The position numbers and the translations under genes were made by a program. Source: Mycobacteriales bacterium (lineage in GTDB: Bacteria; Actinomycetota; Actinomycetes; DATLTS01). From it: DNA of 64,000 nucleotides. Of this stretch, positions 1 through 8,946 are shown piece after piece (the stretch's first letter is position 1; the number at the start of each line of letters is the position of its first letter). The notes beneath the pieces were generated by a model that was not told where the DNA came from, did no database searches, and saw only the letters and a list, made by a program, of their open reading frames with translations. The stretch spans positions 117,568 through 181,567 of the forward strand of contig DATLTS010000018.1 of assembly GCA_035533475.1 (NCBI GenBank). Direction: 5' to 3'.

Positions 1-683
1 TCGGCGATGGGGACCAGTTCGGCCTGCGCTTCGGCTTCGCCGCGCAGGACGAGCCCCGCGGGCTGGCCGACGCGTTCCGGGTCGGCCGGGGGTTCGTCGA
101 AGACGACTCCGTCGCCCTCGTCCTGGGTGACAACATCTTCCACGGGCACGGTCTCGGCGCCCTGCTCGGAAAGGCGGTCGCCGACCTCGACGGCGCGACC
201 CTGTTCGGCTACCGGGTCAAGGACCCGCAGCGCTACGGGGTCGCCGTGCTCGACCCGGGCGGACGGCTGCTCGAGATCCAAGAGAAGCCCGCCGTCCCGC
301 CGTCCAACCTCGCCGTCACCGGCCTGTACCTCTACGACAATGCGGTCCTCGACATCGCGGCGGAGCTCCGGCCCTCACCGCGGGGGGAACTGGAGATCAC
401 CGACGTCAATCTCGAATACCTCCGGCAGGGCCGGGCCCGGCTGGTCGACCTGGGCCGGGGCACCGCCTGGCTCGACACCGGAACCCACGACAGCCTGCTC
501 GAGGCCGGACAGTTCGTGCAGGTGCTCACCCACCGCACCGGGATCCGGATCGCGTGCGTGGAGGAGATCGCGTTCCGGATGGGCTTCATCGACGCCGCGC
601 AGCTCGCCGTCCTGGCCGACCAGCTGGGCTCCTCGGGGTACGGCCTGTACGTCCGGGAACTCGCCGAGTCCGGCCCGTTCTGA
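1..683 (+). CDS. rmlA: Glucose-1-phosphate thymidylyltransferase, 5' end outside the window
   Basis: This is the C-terminal part (about 226 residues, read from base 3) of a sugar-nucleotide transferase that makes dTDP-glucose from glucose 1-phosphate and dTTP, the first step of the dTDP-rhamnose route. The sequence shows the family's LGDNIFHG segment, the EKP motif (IQEKPAVPPS), GLYLYDN, and ELEITDVN followed by WLDTGTHDSLLEA. The family is usually about 290 residues, so roughly the first 60-70, including the GGxGTRL nucleotide loop, lie upstream. The ending RFGFAAQ-DEPRGLADAF and the GTGTHDSL block are typical of RmlA/RfbA. The neighbouring rml genes are not in the window. Identification is firm; activity cannot be judged without the N-terminus. 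Confidence 0.93.
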   Translation, partial: GDGDQFGLRFGFAAQDEPRGLADAFRVGRGFVEDDSVALVLGDNIFHGHGLGALLGKAVADLDGATLFGYRVKDPQRYGVAVLDPGGRLLEIQEKPAVPPSNLAVTGLYLYDNAVLDIAAELRPSPRGELEITDVNLEYLRQGRARLVDLGRGTAWLDTGTHDSLLEAGQFVQVLTHRTGIRIACVEEIAFRMGFIDAAQLAVLADQLGSSGYGLYVRELAESGPF

Positions 684-807
684 GCCGCCGGCGCCAACCG
701 GGTGTGGCGGCGGAGTGAGCGTGCCCGGACGTCCGGCCAGCTCAAGCGCTCAGTCCGAGCCGCCGATGATCCGGGTGGAATCTCCCTCAAAAGAGCCGGG
801 TTGTCCG

Positions 808-3195
808 ATGAGTCTGGGTCCGAAACGGCGCGTGTCGAGCTGGTGGAACGGCCGGTCGCTGCGCGCCAAGGTGCTCCTGGTCGTGGCGACGCCGCTGCTC
901 GGTGTCGTGGTCGCGAGCGGCTCGGCGGTCTGGGTCAACGCCCAGGCGCTGCGGGCGGAAAAGTGGGTGCAGCACACCCTTCAGGTGCGAGAGACGATCG
1001 CGACGGCCGACGCCGCAGTAAGCGCTGCCGGGACCGGCGCGCAGAGCTACCTGCTGACCGGGGATGCCCAGGGGCTGCTCCAGGCGCGCCAGACGGCGCA
1101 AAGCCTGCCCGGAGAGGTCGCCGTTCTGGCCAGCTTGGTCCGCGACAATCCGGCCGAGGCGTCCCGGGCAAAGCTGCTCAGCGGCCTGGTCAACAGGCAA
1201 CTCGCCCTGGTCGGCGAGGTGCTGGCGGCCCGAACCCCGGGCGTCCCCAGCCGGGCTGGCAGCGCCCTGCTCGGACGGCTGCGGGTCGGCACCTCCTCGA
1301 TTCGGGCCGGGCTGGCGGCGATGGACCAGGTCGAGCACCAGCTGCTACTGGCCCGGACCCGTTCCGACGCGGTCCTGCGGCACCGGCAACTGATCGCCGC
1401 CGCGAGCAGCGGCCTGATCGCACTCGTCGGCGGCTGCCTGGCGGCATTGCTGTTCAGCGCCGGTGTCCTCCGGCGGGTGCGCCGGCTGGACGAGAACGCC
1501 CGGCGGCTGAACCAGGGCGTGGACCTGCTGCCGATCGCCGGCGCCGACGAGCTGGGCCGGCTGGGCCGGACCCTGGCCGAGGTGAACACGCTGCTCGCGG
1601 AGAGCGAGCGGGGGCGCCGCAGCTCGGAGGCGTTCCTCCACTCGGTCGTCGAGAACCTTCCGAACATGGTCTTCGCCAAAGACGCCGAAGACTTGCGGTT
1701 CACCCTCTTCAATCGCGCGGGTACGGAGCTGGTCGGGGTGCCCGCCGCCGAGTTGCTCGGGAAGAGCGTCTTCGACCTGTTCCCGGCCGACCAGGCCGAG
1801 TTCTTCGAGGCGAAGGACCGCCAGGTGCTCACGGAAGGGACGCTGGTGGATATCGCCGAGGAGCCGATGCAGGACGCCAGTGGGCAGACCCGGATCCTGC
1901 ACACCAAGAAGGTGGCGATCCTCGACGCCGAGGGAAACCCGGCCTACCTGCTCGGGATCTCCGAAGACATCACCGACCGCAAGCGGATCGAGTCGGCCCT
2001 GCACGGGGCGACGATGGATGCCGAGGCGGCCCGGCAGGCGGCCGAGCAGGCCACCTTGGAGGCCGAGCGGGCCAACCGGGCCAAGAGCGAGTTCCTTTCC
2101 CGGATGAGCCATGAGCTGCGCACGCCGCTGAACGCGATCCTCGGTTTCGGCCAACTGCTGCAACTGGACCAGCTCACCGCCGACCAGCGGGAGAGCGTGC
2201 AGCAGATCGACCGGGGCGGCCGGCACCTCCTGGCGCTGATCAACGAGGTCCTCGACATCAGCCGTATCGAAACCGGCAAGCTGACGCTGTCGGCCGAGCC
2301 GGTGGCGGTGGCCGAGTTGCTCGCCGAGACCCTCGATCTGCTTCGGCCGCTGGCCGGCGGAGCGGGGCTCCGGCTCGAAGCCCCGGACTCAGGTCCCTGG
2401 CTGGTCCAGGCGGACCGGCAGCGGCTCAAGCAGATCCTGCTCAACCTGGTCTCCAACGCGATCAAATACAACCGTCCGGGAGGCACCGTCGCGGTCTCCT
2501 GCCGGCAAAATGGCGAGGATCGGCTGGCGATCGCGGTGACCGACACGGGCCCAGGCATCGCGGCGGAGAACATGCAGCGGCTCTTCGTCCCGTTCGATCG
2601 GCTCGGCGCCGAGCAGACCGCGGTGGAAGGCACCGGCATCGGGTTGGCGTTGGCCCACCGGCTGGCCGAGGCGATGGGCGGCAGCCTCACCGCGGAGAGT
2701 CGTCCCGGCCAGGGCAGCACGTTCACCCTGGAGCTCAGCCAGGCCGCCGCGCCCTTCCACCTCCCCACTCAGGCACAGGCAAAACGGCCCCCGGCCACAC
2801 GCGGGCCGACCGGTAAGGGCCGCACGATCCTCCACGTGGAGGACAACCCGGCCAACCAACGCCTCGTCGAACGCCTGCTGGTCCCCCGCGGCCTGCGGGT
2901 GGTCGCCACCGCCGCCGGGGAGCCGGTGGGGGAGCTCGTCCGCCGCCACCGCCCGGCCCTGGTCCTGCTCGACCTGCACCTGACCGGCATCGACGGGCAG
3001 GAGGTGCTCCGCCGGCTCCGTTCCGAGCCCGACACGGCGGCGACACCGGTGGTCGTGCTCAGCGCCGACGCCAGCGCCGGCCAGATCCAACGACTGCTCG
3101 ACGCCGGTGCCTCCGACTACCTGACCAAGCCACTGGACCTGACACGGCTCGTCGACGTGATCGAAGCCATCCTGACCGCGGGCGCCGCCCTATGA
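808..3195 (+). CDS. Hybrid sensor histidine kinase (TM-HAMP-PAS-HisKA-HATPase-REC)
   Basis: A 795-residue membrane kinase with its own receiver. The order is: a transmembrane helix near residues 17-40, an extracytoplasmic helical sensor to about 190, a second helix and HAMP (about 190-270), a PAS domain (about 275-395), a short coiled coil, HisKA with SHELRTP and phospho-accepting His435, an HATPase_c with N, G1 (DTGPGIA) and G2 (GTGIGLAL) boxes, and a C-terminal receiver whose LLDLHL gives Asp722 as the acceptor. The ATG at 808 is chosen because it directly precedes the basic MSLGPKRR leader and membrane helix; the open frame upstream runs antisense-like through rmlA and is not coding. It overlaps the next gene by ATGA, so the kinase and the EAL regulator are translationally coupled and probably form one pathway. 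The ligand is unknown. Confidence 0.9.
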   Translation: MSLGPKRRVSSWWNGRSLRAKVLLVVATPLLGVVVASGSAVWVNAQALRAEKWVQHTLQVRETIATADAAVSAAGTGAQSYLLTGDAQGLLQARQTAQSLPGEVAVLASLVRDNPAEASRAKLLSGLVNRQLALVGEVLAARTPGVPSRAGSALLGRLRVGTSSIRAGLAAMDQVEHQLLLARTRSDAVLRHRQLIAAASSGLIALVGGCLAALLFSAGVLRRVRRLDENARRLNQGVDLLPIAGADELGRLGRTLAEVNTLLAESERGRRSSEAFLHSVVENLPNMVFAKDAEDLRFTLFNRAGTELVGVPAAELLGKSVFDLFPADQAEFFEAKDRQVLTEGTLVDIAEEPMQDASGQTRILHTKKVAILDAEGNPAYLLGISEDITDRKRIESALHGATMDAEAARQAAEQATLEAERANRAKSEFLSRMSHELRTPLNAILGFGQLLQLDQLTADQRESVQQIDRGGRHLLALINEVLDISRIETGKLTLSAEPVAVAELLAETLDLLRPLAGGAGLRLEAPDSGPWLVQADRQRLKQILLNLVSNAIKYNRPGGTVAVSCRQNGEDRLAIAVTDTGPGIAAENMQRLFVPFDRLGAEQTAVEGTGIGLALAHRLAEAMGGSLTAESRPGQGSTFTLELSQAAAPFHLPTQAQAKRPPATRGPTGKGRTILHVEDNPANQRLVERLLVPRGLRVVATAAGEPVGELVRRHRPALVLLDLHLTGIDGQEVLRRLRSEPDTAATPVVVLSADASAGQIQRLLDAGASDYLTKPLDLTRLVDVIEAILTAGAAL

Positions 3196-4454
3196 CGCCG
3201 ATCATCCGAACCGCCGCCCGCATCCTGATCATCGACGACGAACCGGCCAACGTCACCCTGCTCGAACGGATCCTGCACCGCGAGGGGTACACCCGGCTGG
3301 AATCGACCTCCGACTCCCGGCAAGCGGCCGAGCTGTACGACACGTTCTCCCCGGACCTGGTCCTCCTGGACCTCCAGATGCCGTACCTCGACGGGTTCGC
3401 GGTCGTCGCGGCGTTCAAGACCGCAACCGCGGTCGACGGCTACGTCCCGATCCTGGTGCTCACCTCGGACATCACCACCGACGCCCGCGACCGGGCGCTG
3501 CAAGCGGGTGCGAACGACTTTCTGACCAAACCTTTCGACCGCACGGAGGTCCTGCTCCGGATCGCCAACCTGCTCGAGACCAGATTCCTGCACCAACGGC
3601 TGAGCTACCACAACCGCGCACTCCAAGACGAACTCCGCGAGCAGGCCGAATCGCGGCGGCGGGCGGTGGCGGAACATCAGGAGCGACGCCGACGGATCCA
3701 ATCGGTGCTCGACCGCTCCGCGGTTCACATGGTGTTCCAACCGATCGCGCACCTGCGCAGCGGCGAGGTCGTCGGAGCGGAAGCTCTCGCCCGGTTCCCC
3801 AGCGAACCGCCGCGCGCCCCGGACCTATGGTTCGCCGAGGCGGCCAGCGTCGGCCTCGGCGTCGAACTCGAGCTCGCCGCGATCCGCTCCGCCGTCACCG
3901 AGCTCGATCGGCTCCCCCCCGGCACCTACCTTTCGGTCAACGCCTCACCCGCGGCGCTGCTCTCCGGCGCGATCCACCCCGTCCTGGCCGGCCAGCCCGG
4001 AGATCGGCTCGTCCTCGAACTCACCGAACACGCCCCGGTCGACGACTATGCGGCGATCATCCAGGCGATGGGCCCGCTGCGCGAGCGGGGGATCCGGCTC
4101 GCCATCGATGACACCGGGGCCGGTTTCGCCAGCCTCGAACATGTCCTGCGGCTTCGTCCGGAGATCGTCAAACTCGACATCGCCCTCACCCGCGGGATCG
4201 ACACCGACCCGGTGCGCCGGGCACTCGCCGCCGCCCTGCTCACCTTCACCGCCGAGATCGACGCCACCATCGTCGCCGAAGGCGTCGAAACCGCAACCGA
4301 GCTGGACGCCCTGCGGAACTTGCAGGTCAACTACGGGCAGGGCTTTCACCTCAGCCGCCCCGGACCCCTGCCGTTGACCCGGAACCTCGCGCACATCGCC
4401 GTCGACACCCGAACGGCCGACCGACCCTGGCACCGCCGAACGTCCTCCGGGTAA
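3192..4454 (+). CDS. Response regulator with EAL domain (c-di-GMP phosphodiesterase)
   Basis: A 420-residue REC-EAL protein. The receiver (about 10-130) has the acidic pocket IDDE, LLDLQMP with Asp60, and the TKPFD lysine. A coiled linker (about 140-180) leads to an EAL domain starting near 185. Catalytic signature residues look intact: GAEALARF (Glu197), SVNASP, LELTE, the DDTGAGFASL loop, VKLD and VAEGVET, then QGF. Hydrolysis of cyclic-di-GMP to pGpG is therefore expected, probably switched by phosphorylation of Asp60 from the kinase encoded immediately upstream with an ATGA overlap. There is no HD or GGDEF domain. The matching diguanylate cyclase activity in this window is at about 43.1-44.0 kb. 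Confident about family and chemistry; the input signal is unknown. Confidence 0.92.
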   Translation: MTPIIRTAARILIIDDEPANVTLLERILHREGYTRLESTSDSRQAAELYDTFSPDLVLLDLQMPYLDGFAVVAAFKTATAVDGYVPILVLTSDITTDARDRALQAGANDFLTKPFDRTEVLLRIANLLETRFLHQRLSYHNRALQDELREQAESRRRAVAEHQERRRRIQSVLDRSAVHMVFQPIAHLRSGEVVGAEALARFPSEPPRAPDLWFAEAASVGLGVELELAAIRSAVTELDRLPPGTYLSVNASPAALLSGAIHPVLAGQPGDRLVLELTEHAPVDDYAAIIQAMGPLRERGIRLAIDDTGAGFASLEHVLRLRPEIVKLDIALTRGIDTDPVRRALAAALLTFTAEIDATIVAEGVETATELDALRNLQVNYGQGFHLSRPGPLPLTRNLAHIAVDTRTADRPWHRRTSSG

Positions 4455-4556
4455 CCGCGGTCGTGCCCGACCGCGACGAGGCGTGAAACAGCCGCGATCC
4501 GGGTATAGACGAGTCAGTACCGACCGGAGAGGTCGGACACGACTGGGAGGCTCGCA

Positions 4557-4796
4557 ATGGGTATCGGCATCGGCATCTTCCTGCTCGCGGTCGGGGCGGT
4601 GCTCACGTTCGCCGTGCACACCACGGTGTCCGGGATCAGCATCTCGACGGTCGGGGTCATCCTCATGATCGTCGGCGCGCTCGGCCTGGTCATCGACATG
4701 GCAATCTTCATGCCGCGCCGGCGGGTGGGGACGGCGGTCGCGGCCGACCCGTACACCACCGAGCGCACGGTTGTCCGGGACCGCGAAGTCATCTGA
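4557..4796 (+). CDS. Small two-helix membrane protein (DUF6458-like)
   Basis: A 79-residue protein beginning MGIGIGIFLLAVGAVL, with two hydrophobic helices (about 3-22 and 28-50) joined by a short THTTVSGI loop and ending in an arginine-rich MPRRR stretch and a polar tail. This layout matches the short actinobacterial proteins annotated DUF6458. Function is unknown. The start is well supported by GGGAGG six bases before the ATG. It stands alone between the signalling pair and a strong palindromic terminator. Confidence 0.8.
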   Translation: MGIGIGIFLLAVGAVLTFAVHTTVSGISISTVGVILMIVGALGLVIDMAIFMPRRRVGTAVAADPYTTERTVVRDREVI

Positions 4797-4802
4797 GCCA
4801 TG

Positions 4803-4844
4803 CACCACTAAGGCCGGTGCCGTACGGCACCGGCCTTAGTGGTG
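4803..4844. terminator. Perfect 42-bp palindrome, likely bidirectional terminator
   Basis: Bases 4803-4844 read the same on both strands, centred on CGTACG, and would fold into a GC-rich hairpin with a minimal loop. It begins seven bases after the stop of the small membrane protein. There is no following U-tract, which is common for actinobacterial terminators. Confidence 0.75.
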
Positions 4845-4945
4845 TCCGGACCCCGATAGGGAGTCCGATTTGTCGGGCTGTTTGCGATCAGCGGACCCCG
4901 GGCCGGGTATGACCAGGGCGAGGGCGTTAGCGAGAGGAGGCCCAG

Positions 4946-5497
4946 GTGTGCCACCACCGGGCACTCGAGCTCCCCCCGCGCCCGGAGTCCGCTGCCCGCG
5001 CCCGGCAGTTCGTCGCCCGGGCCTGCGCCGACTGGGGGCAGACCCAAGCGTCCGACGCGGCGGTCGTCGCCGTCTCCGAACTCGTGACCAATGCGGTGCT
5101 GTACGCCCGGACGGACTGCCGCGTCACGGTCAGCCAGGTGGGCGAGATACTCGAGGTCGCGGTCGCCGACCGGGGGCCGGGCCGGCCCGACCCGAGACCC
5201 GGCCGGCTGGACCTGCTGGGCGATATCGACAGCAGCCTGCGCGCGGCGGCGGCCGACCCCCCGGACGACCGGGATCCGGGGTCGCACGTCGGGGCATCCG
5301 GGCCGATCACCGGCGGCCGCGGGCTCCTGGTGGTCGAGGAGCTCACCGACAGCTGGGGGGTCTCCCGCCAGGACAACATGAAGAGCGTCTGGTTCACCGT
5401 CGCGGCGCAGGCCCCGGGCGACTGTCGCTGCGGGCAGGGTGCCGACGCGCCGCCCGGCGAGCTGCTGCCCTCCGGGCACCGCGTGGTGGACCCGTAA
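4946..5497 (+). CDS. RsbW-like anti-sigma-type ATPase (HATPase_c_2)
   Basis: A 183-residue stand-alone GHKL ATPase. The N box is SELVTNAVLYA (near residue 50), the G1 box VADRGPGRP (near 72), and the G2 region GGRGLLVVEELTDSWGV (near 115). Such proteins usually act as serine kinases or anti-sigma factors in partner-switch regulation with STAS proteins; two STAS-type genes occur elsewhere in the window (20.8 kb and 32.1 kb), but none is adjacent. The GTG start follows an ideal GAGAGGAGG. A poorly conserved insert between G1 and G2 and a Cys-containing C-tail (DCRCGQG) are lineage-specific. The sigma factor or partner cannot be named. Confidence 0.85.
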   Translation: MCHHRALELPPRPESAARARQFVARACADWGQTQASDAAVVAVSELVTNAVLYARTDCRVTVSQVGEILEVAVADRGPGRPDPRPGRLDLLGDIDSSLRAAAADPPDDRDPGSHVGASGPITGGRGLLVVEELTDSWGVSRQDNMKSVWFTVAAQAPGDCRCGQGADAPPGELLPSGHRVVDP

Positions 5498-5508
5498 CCG
5501 AGCCCCGG

Positions 5509-5530
5509 TTCAGCTTCACTTCATCTGCCC
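5509..5530 (+). promoter_or_regulatory. Candidate TTCA-repeat upstream of htrA
   Basis: TTCA occurs at 5509, 5515 and 5520, so the outer copies are 11 bp apart, a spacing used by OmpR/PhoB-type regulators. It lies about 40 bases before the htrA start, whose operon encodes such a regulator. This is a pattern-based suggestion only. Confidence 0.3.
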
Positions 5531-5566
5531 GGGTCAGTCTGGTCGGGACGGACCGTGGAGGAACCG

Positions 5567-6817
5567 ATGAACCCGACGAATGACGATCTGCCCGGCTGGC
5601 TGACCAGCGAGGGCCTGCCCGCTGCGGCGGCCGAGCCCACCGGCTGGCCGGACCAACCGGATCCGGCGCCCGTGACCCCCGAACCGACCCGCGGCTCACC
5701 GCGGCGCGGGCTGCGCCTGGTCGCCCTGGTGGCCGTCGGGGCGCTGGTCGGCGGGGCGGCCGGTGTCGCCATCGGGGCGAGCCTCGCCAACCCGCAGACC
5801 GTCGTCCAGGTGGGCAGCTCGACCGGCGCGATCGTCTCGCCGGCGAGCAACCCGACCTCGTTCGCCGCGGTCGCGGCGCACGTGCTGCCGTCGGTGGTCT
5901 CGATCACGGTCACCGGAGACAACCAGCAGGACACCGGCTCGGGCGTCATCCTGCGCGCCGACGGATACATTCTCACCAACAACCACGTGGTGGCCGCCGA
6001 CGAGGACAACAGCGGATCGGTGAACGTCACGTTCAACGACGGCTCGACCGCACCCGCGACCATCGTCGGCTACGACGCCGCCTACGACCTCGCCGTCATC
6101 AAGGTCGCCCGGACCGGTCTCGACGCCGCCACCCTGGGCAACTCGTCCACGGTGCGCGTCGGCGACCCGGTCCTCGCCGTGGGGTCTCCGCTCGGGCTGT
6201 CCGGGACCGTGACGTCCGGCATCATCTCCGCGCTTAACCGGCCGGTGCAGACCTCGCAGTCCGCGAGCCCGTTCGGCGGCCAGGGCGGCGGCCAGGGCGG
6301 CGCGACCGCGACCGTCATCAACGCGATCCAGACCGACGCGCCGATCAACCCGGGGAACTCCGGCGGGCCGCTGGTCGACATGGCCGGCCAGGTCATCGGG
6401 ATCAACTCGGCGATCGCCACGGTCAACGGCGGCGTCACGGGCCAGTCCGGCAACATCGGGCTCGGCTTCTCGATCCCGATCGACCAGGCCCGCACCACCG
6501 CCGCCCAGCTCATCGCCACCGGGCATGCCAGCCACCCGATCCTGGGTGTGTCGGTGACCGACGCCACGGACAACAGCGGGCTGACCCAGGTGCTCGTGCA
6601 GGCGGTCACCCCCGGCGGCCCCGCGGCGAGCGCAGGGATCCGGACCGGGGACCTCATCGTGCGACTCGACGGACACCCGGTCGCCGACTCCGATGCGCTG
6701 ATCGCCACGATCCGCAGCGACGCACCGGGCCAGAATGTGTCCGTGACCGTCATCCGGGGTGGAACCCAGCGCACCTTCACGGTTCGCCTCGGCAACTCGG
6801 CGTCGAGCCAGGGCTGA
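5567..6817 (+). CDS. Membrane-anchored HtrA/DegP-like serine protease with PDZ domain
   Basis: A 416-residue trypsin-like protease. A proline-rich cytoplasmic head leads to one transmembrane helix (about 48-72), so the protease faces outside. The catalytic triad is His140 (NNHVV), Asp174 (YDLAVIKV) and Ser265 (NPGNSGGPL). A Gly/Gln-rich loop (GGQGGGQGG) precedes the serine strand. A PDZ domain occupies about 325-410. ATG 5567 is preferred to the GTG 12 bases upstream because GGAGG lies just before it. It is followed after 8 nt by a response regulator and kinase. In mycobacteria the related protease PepD sits beside MprAB and works in envelope stress; the same role is inferred here. Confidence 0.92.
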   Translation: MNPTNDDLPGWLTSEGLPAAAAEPTGWPDQPDPAPVTPEPTRGSPRRGLRLVALVAVGALVGGAAGVAIGASLANPQTVVQVGSSTGAIVSPASNPTSFAAVAAHVLPSVVSITVTGDNQQDTGSGVILRADGYILTNNHVVAADEDNSGSVNVTFNDGSTAPATIVGYDAAYDLAVIKVARTGLDAATLGNSSTVRVGDPVLAVGSPLGLSGTVTSGIISALNRPVQTSQSASPFGGQGGGQGGATATVINAIQTDAPINPGNSGGPLVDMAGQVIGINSAIATVNGGVTGQSGNIGLGFSIPIDQARTTAAQLIATGHASHPILGVSVTDATDNSGLTQVLVQAVTPGGPAASAGIRTGDLIVRLDGHPVADSDALIATIRSDAPGQNVSVTVIRGGTQRTFTVRLGNSASSQG

Positions 6818-6825
6818 ACCCGACC

Positions 6826-7539
6826 ATGGGTTCCGGGCCCGAGGCCGGGGGAGCCTCGGCGCTCGTTGTAGATGATGATCCGGCGCTGCGGGCGGCGCTG
6901 ACCCGAGCGCTCCAGCTCGACGGCTACGTGGTTTTCACGGCGGGGAACGGGTCCAAGGCCCTCGATCTCGTCGCGGAAACGCCACCGGACGTTCTCGTCC
7001 TGGACCTGATGATGCCCTTCGTCGGCGGTCTGGAGGTCTGCCGGCGGATGCGGGCGGCCGGCGACCGGACACCGATCCTGGTGCTCACCGCGCGCGACCA
7101 GGTCAGTGACCGGGTGGAGGGCCTGGACGCCGGCGCCGACGACTACCTGGTCAAGCCATTCGCCCTGGAGGAACTGCTCGCCCGGTTGCGCGCGCTGCTG
7201 CGCCGGGCCAAAGACCCTCCCGTGGGCGAACCGGGTGAGGTGCTCAGCTACAGCGACCTCACCATCGACTCGGCCTCGCGGAGCCTGCGTCGGGGGGAGC
7301 GCGAGGTGGATCTCACCCGCACCGAGTACGCGCTCCTCGACCTGTTGCTGCGCAACGCCGGCCGGGTGCTGACCCGGGAGGTCATCATGGACCGGGTCTG
7401 GGGCTACGAGCTCGAGCCAGCCTCGAACTCGCTGGAGGTGTTCATCGGATACCTGCGGCGCAAGACCGAGGCCGGCGGCGAGCCACGGCTCATCCACACG
7501 GTGCGCGGCATCGGCTACCAGCTGCGCGAACGGCCGTGA
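6826..7539 (+). CDS. OmpR-family response regulator (MprA/TcrA type)
   Basis: A 237-residue two-domain regulator: an N-terminal receiver with DDDP acidic pocket, Asp60 in VLDLMMP, and KPF lysine, and a C-terminal winged helix (about 140-235) with [17 protein letters not shown] and the [14 protein letters not shown] recognition helix. It is the second gene of an htrA-regulator-kinase operon and overlaps the kinase by GTGA. By analogy with MprA it probably activates envelope-protease genes; its own operon is a likely target. Confidence 0.92.
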   Translation: MGSGPEAGGASALVVDDDPALRAALTRALQLDGYVVFTAGNGSKALDLVAETPPDVLVLDLMMPFVGGLEVCRRMRAAGDRTPILVLTARDQVSDRVEGLDAGADDYLVKPFALEELLARLRALLRRAKDPPVGEPGEVLSYSDLTIDSASRSLRRGEREVDLTRTEYALLDLLLRNAGRVLTREVIMDRVWGYELEPASNSLEVFIGYLRRKTEAGGEPRLIHTVRGIGYQLRERP

Positions 7540-8936
7540 ATCTGTTTCGCCCGTCGCGGTCCTGGCTGGCGGAGGCGCGGGGGTGGGGGCGCGAGCGGCC
7601 GCTGCGCTGGCGGCTGGTCGGGACCGTCGGGCTCGCCGTCCTCCTCGCGGTGAGTGCCGCGGTGGGCATCTCCTACTTCGCCGTCCGGCACGAACTGATC
7701 GGCCAGATCGACAGCCAGTTGCAAACCGCGGCGACCGGTGCGCACCTCGACCCGCTGGGCCACCTGCGGATCGACACCCAGGCGTTCGGGCAGACCCGGG
7801 GCTGGATACAGCTCGTCTCGGCCGATGGGCAGACCCAGCAGCCGCTCGGCCAGGCGGTCATCCTGCCGGTGAGTGCGAGCGACGCGGCGATCGCGTCGGA
7901 TCGCCGGCGTGACGCCAGCTTCGAAAACGGCCGGATCGCCGGCACCCGGGTGCGGATCCTCACCACCCAGCTGTCCCTCAATGGCCAGGTGGTCCCCGAC
8001 GTCGCCGTCCAGGTGGCCCTGCCGACCGGCTCGATGGAGGGGCAGCTGCATCGACTGGCCCTGGCGTTCTTCGGGCTGGGGCTAGCCGCGGTCGCGCTCT
8101 CCTCCGGGCTGGCCGGGCTGCTGTCCCGGCGGGCGCTGTCCCCGGTCGGCAAGCTCACCGAAACGGCGGAGGAGATCGCCGCGACCCGCAGCCTGACGAC
8201 CCGGATCAGCGAGACCCGCGACGACGAGTTGGGGCGGCTGGCCACGAGCTTCAACAAGATGCTCGACGCGCTGGCCCATTCGGTCACCGCGCAGCGGCAA
8301 CTGGTCGCCGACGCCTCGCACGAGCTGCGCACGCCGCTGGCCAGCTTGCGGACCAACGTCGAGGTCCTGCGCCGGGTCGACGAGCTCTCCACGGTCGAGC
8401 GCGAGGAGGTGCTGGGCGGGATCGTCGGGCAGCTCGAGGAGCTCACCGCGCTGGTCTCCGACGTGGTGGAGCTCGCCCGAGGCGACGAGCATCCCGAGCA
8501 TCTCGACGACGTCGGCTGGGATCGGCTCGTCGACCATGCCGTCGAGCGCGGGCGCCGGAACTGGACGGAGGTTCGTTTCGCGGTCGAGGTCGAGCCGGTC
8601 ACGGTGGCCGCGGTCGCCGCCCGCCTCGACCGGGCAGTGACCAACCTCCTCGACAACGCCGCCAAGTTCTCGCCGCCCGCAGGGGTCGTCGAGGTGCGGC
8701 TGACCGCGGACGGTCGGCTGACCGTGCGCGACCACGGACCGGGCGTGCCGCCGGACGCGCTGCCGTACGTGTTCGACCGGTTCTACCGGGCCGACGAGGC
8801 TCGCGGGCTGCCCGGGTCGGGGCTCGGGCTGGCGATCGTCAAGCAGTTCGCCGACAACCACGGCGGGTCGGTGCACCTGGCGAACGCCCCGGACGGAGGT
8901 GCGGTGGCGACGCTCGTCCTGCCGGTGACCGCGTAA
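7536..8936 (+). CDS. Sensor histidine kinase of the htrA operon
   Basis: A 466-residue kinase with two transmembrane helices (about 29-50 and 172-195) flanking an extracytoplasmic sensor of about 120 residues, then HAMP, HisKA with SHELRTP (His262), and HATPase_c with N box ([11 protein letters not shown]), G1 (DHGPGVP) and G2 ([12 protein letters not shown]). The gene order and domain plan resemble MprB. The GTG start overlaps the regulator's stop. The sensed signal is unknown, but the adjacent exported protease suggests misfolded envelope protein or surface stress. Confidence 0.92.
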   Translation: MNLFRPSRSWLAEARGWGRERPLRWRLVGTVGLAVLLAVSAAVGISYFAVRHELIGQIDSQLQTAATGAHLDPLGHLRIDTQAFGQTRGWIQLVSADGQTQQPLGQAVILPVSASDAAIASDRRRDASFENGRIAGTRVRILTTQLSLNGQVVPDVAVQVALPTGSMEGQLHRLALAFFGLGLAAVALSSGLAGLLSRRALSPVGKLTETAEEIAATRSLTTRISETRDDELGRLATSFNKMLDALAHSVTAQRQLVADASHELRTPLASLRTNVEVLRRVDELSTVEREEVLGGIVGQLEELTALVSDVVELARGDEHPEHLDDVGWDRLVDHAVERGRRNWTEVRFAVEVEPVTVAAVAARLDRAVTNLLDNAAKFSPPAGVVEVRLTADGRLTVRDHGPGVPPDALPYVFDRFYRADEARGLPGSGLGLAIVKQFADNHGGSVHLANAPDGGAVATLVLPVTA

Positions 8937-8939
8937 CCT
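8934..8939 (+). promoter_or_regulatory. Possible leaderless -10 (TAACCT) for the GH5 gene
   Basis: TAACCT ends 7 nt before the ATG at 8947 and there is no Shine-Dalgarno. The TAA is also the stop codon of the preceding kinase, so the match could be chance. Confidence 0.35.
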
Positions 8940-8946
8940 GCCGGTC

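Noticed and set aside
7..807. Extension of the hybrid kinase upstream of 808
   Set aside because: It runs in another frame through rmlA and has no domain; the membrane helix and basic start lie at 808.
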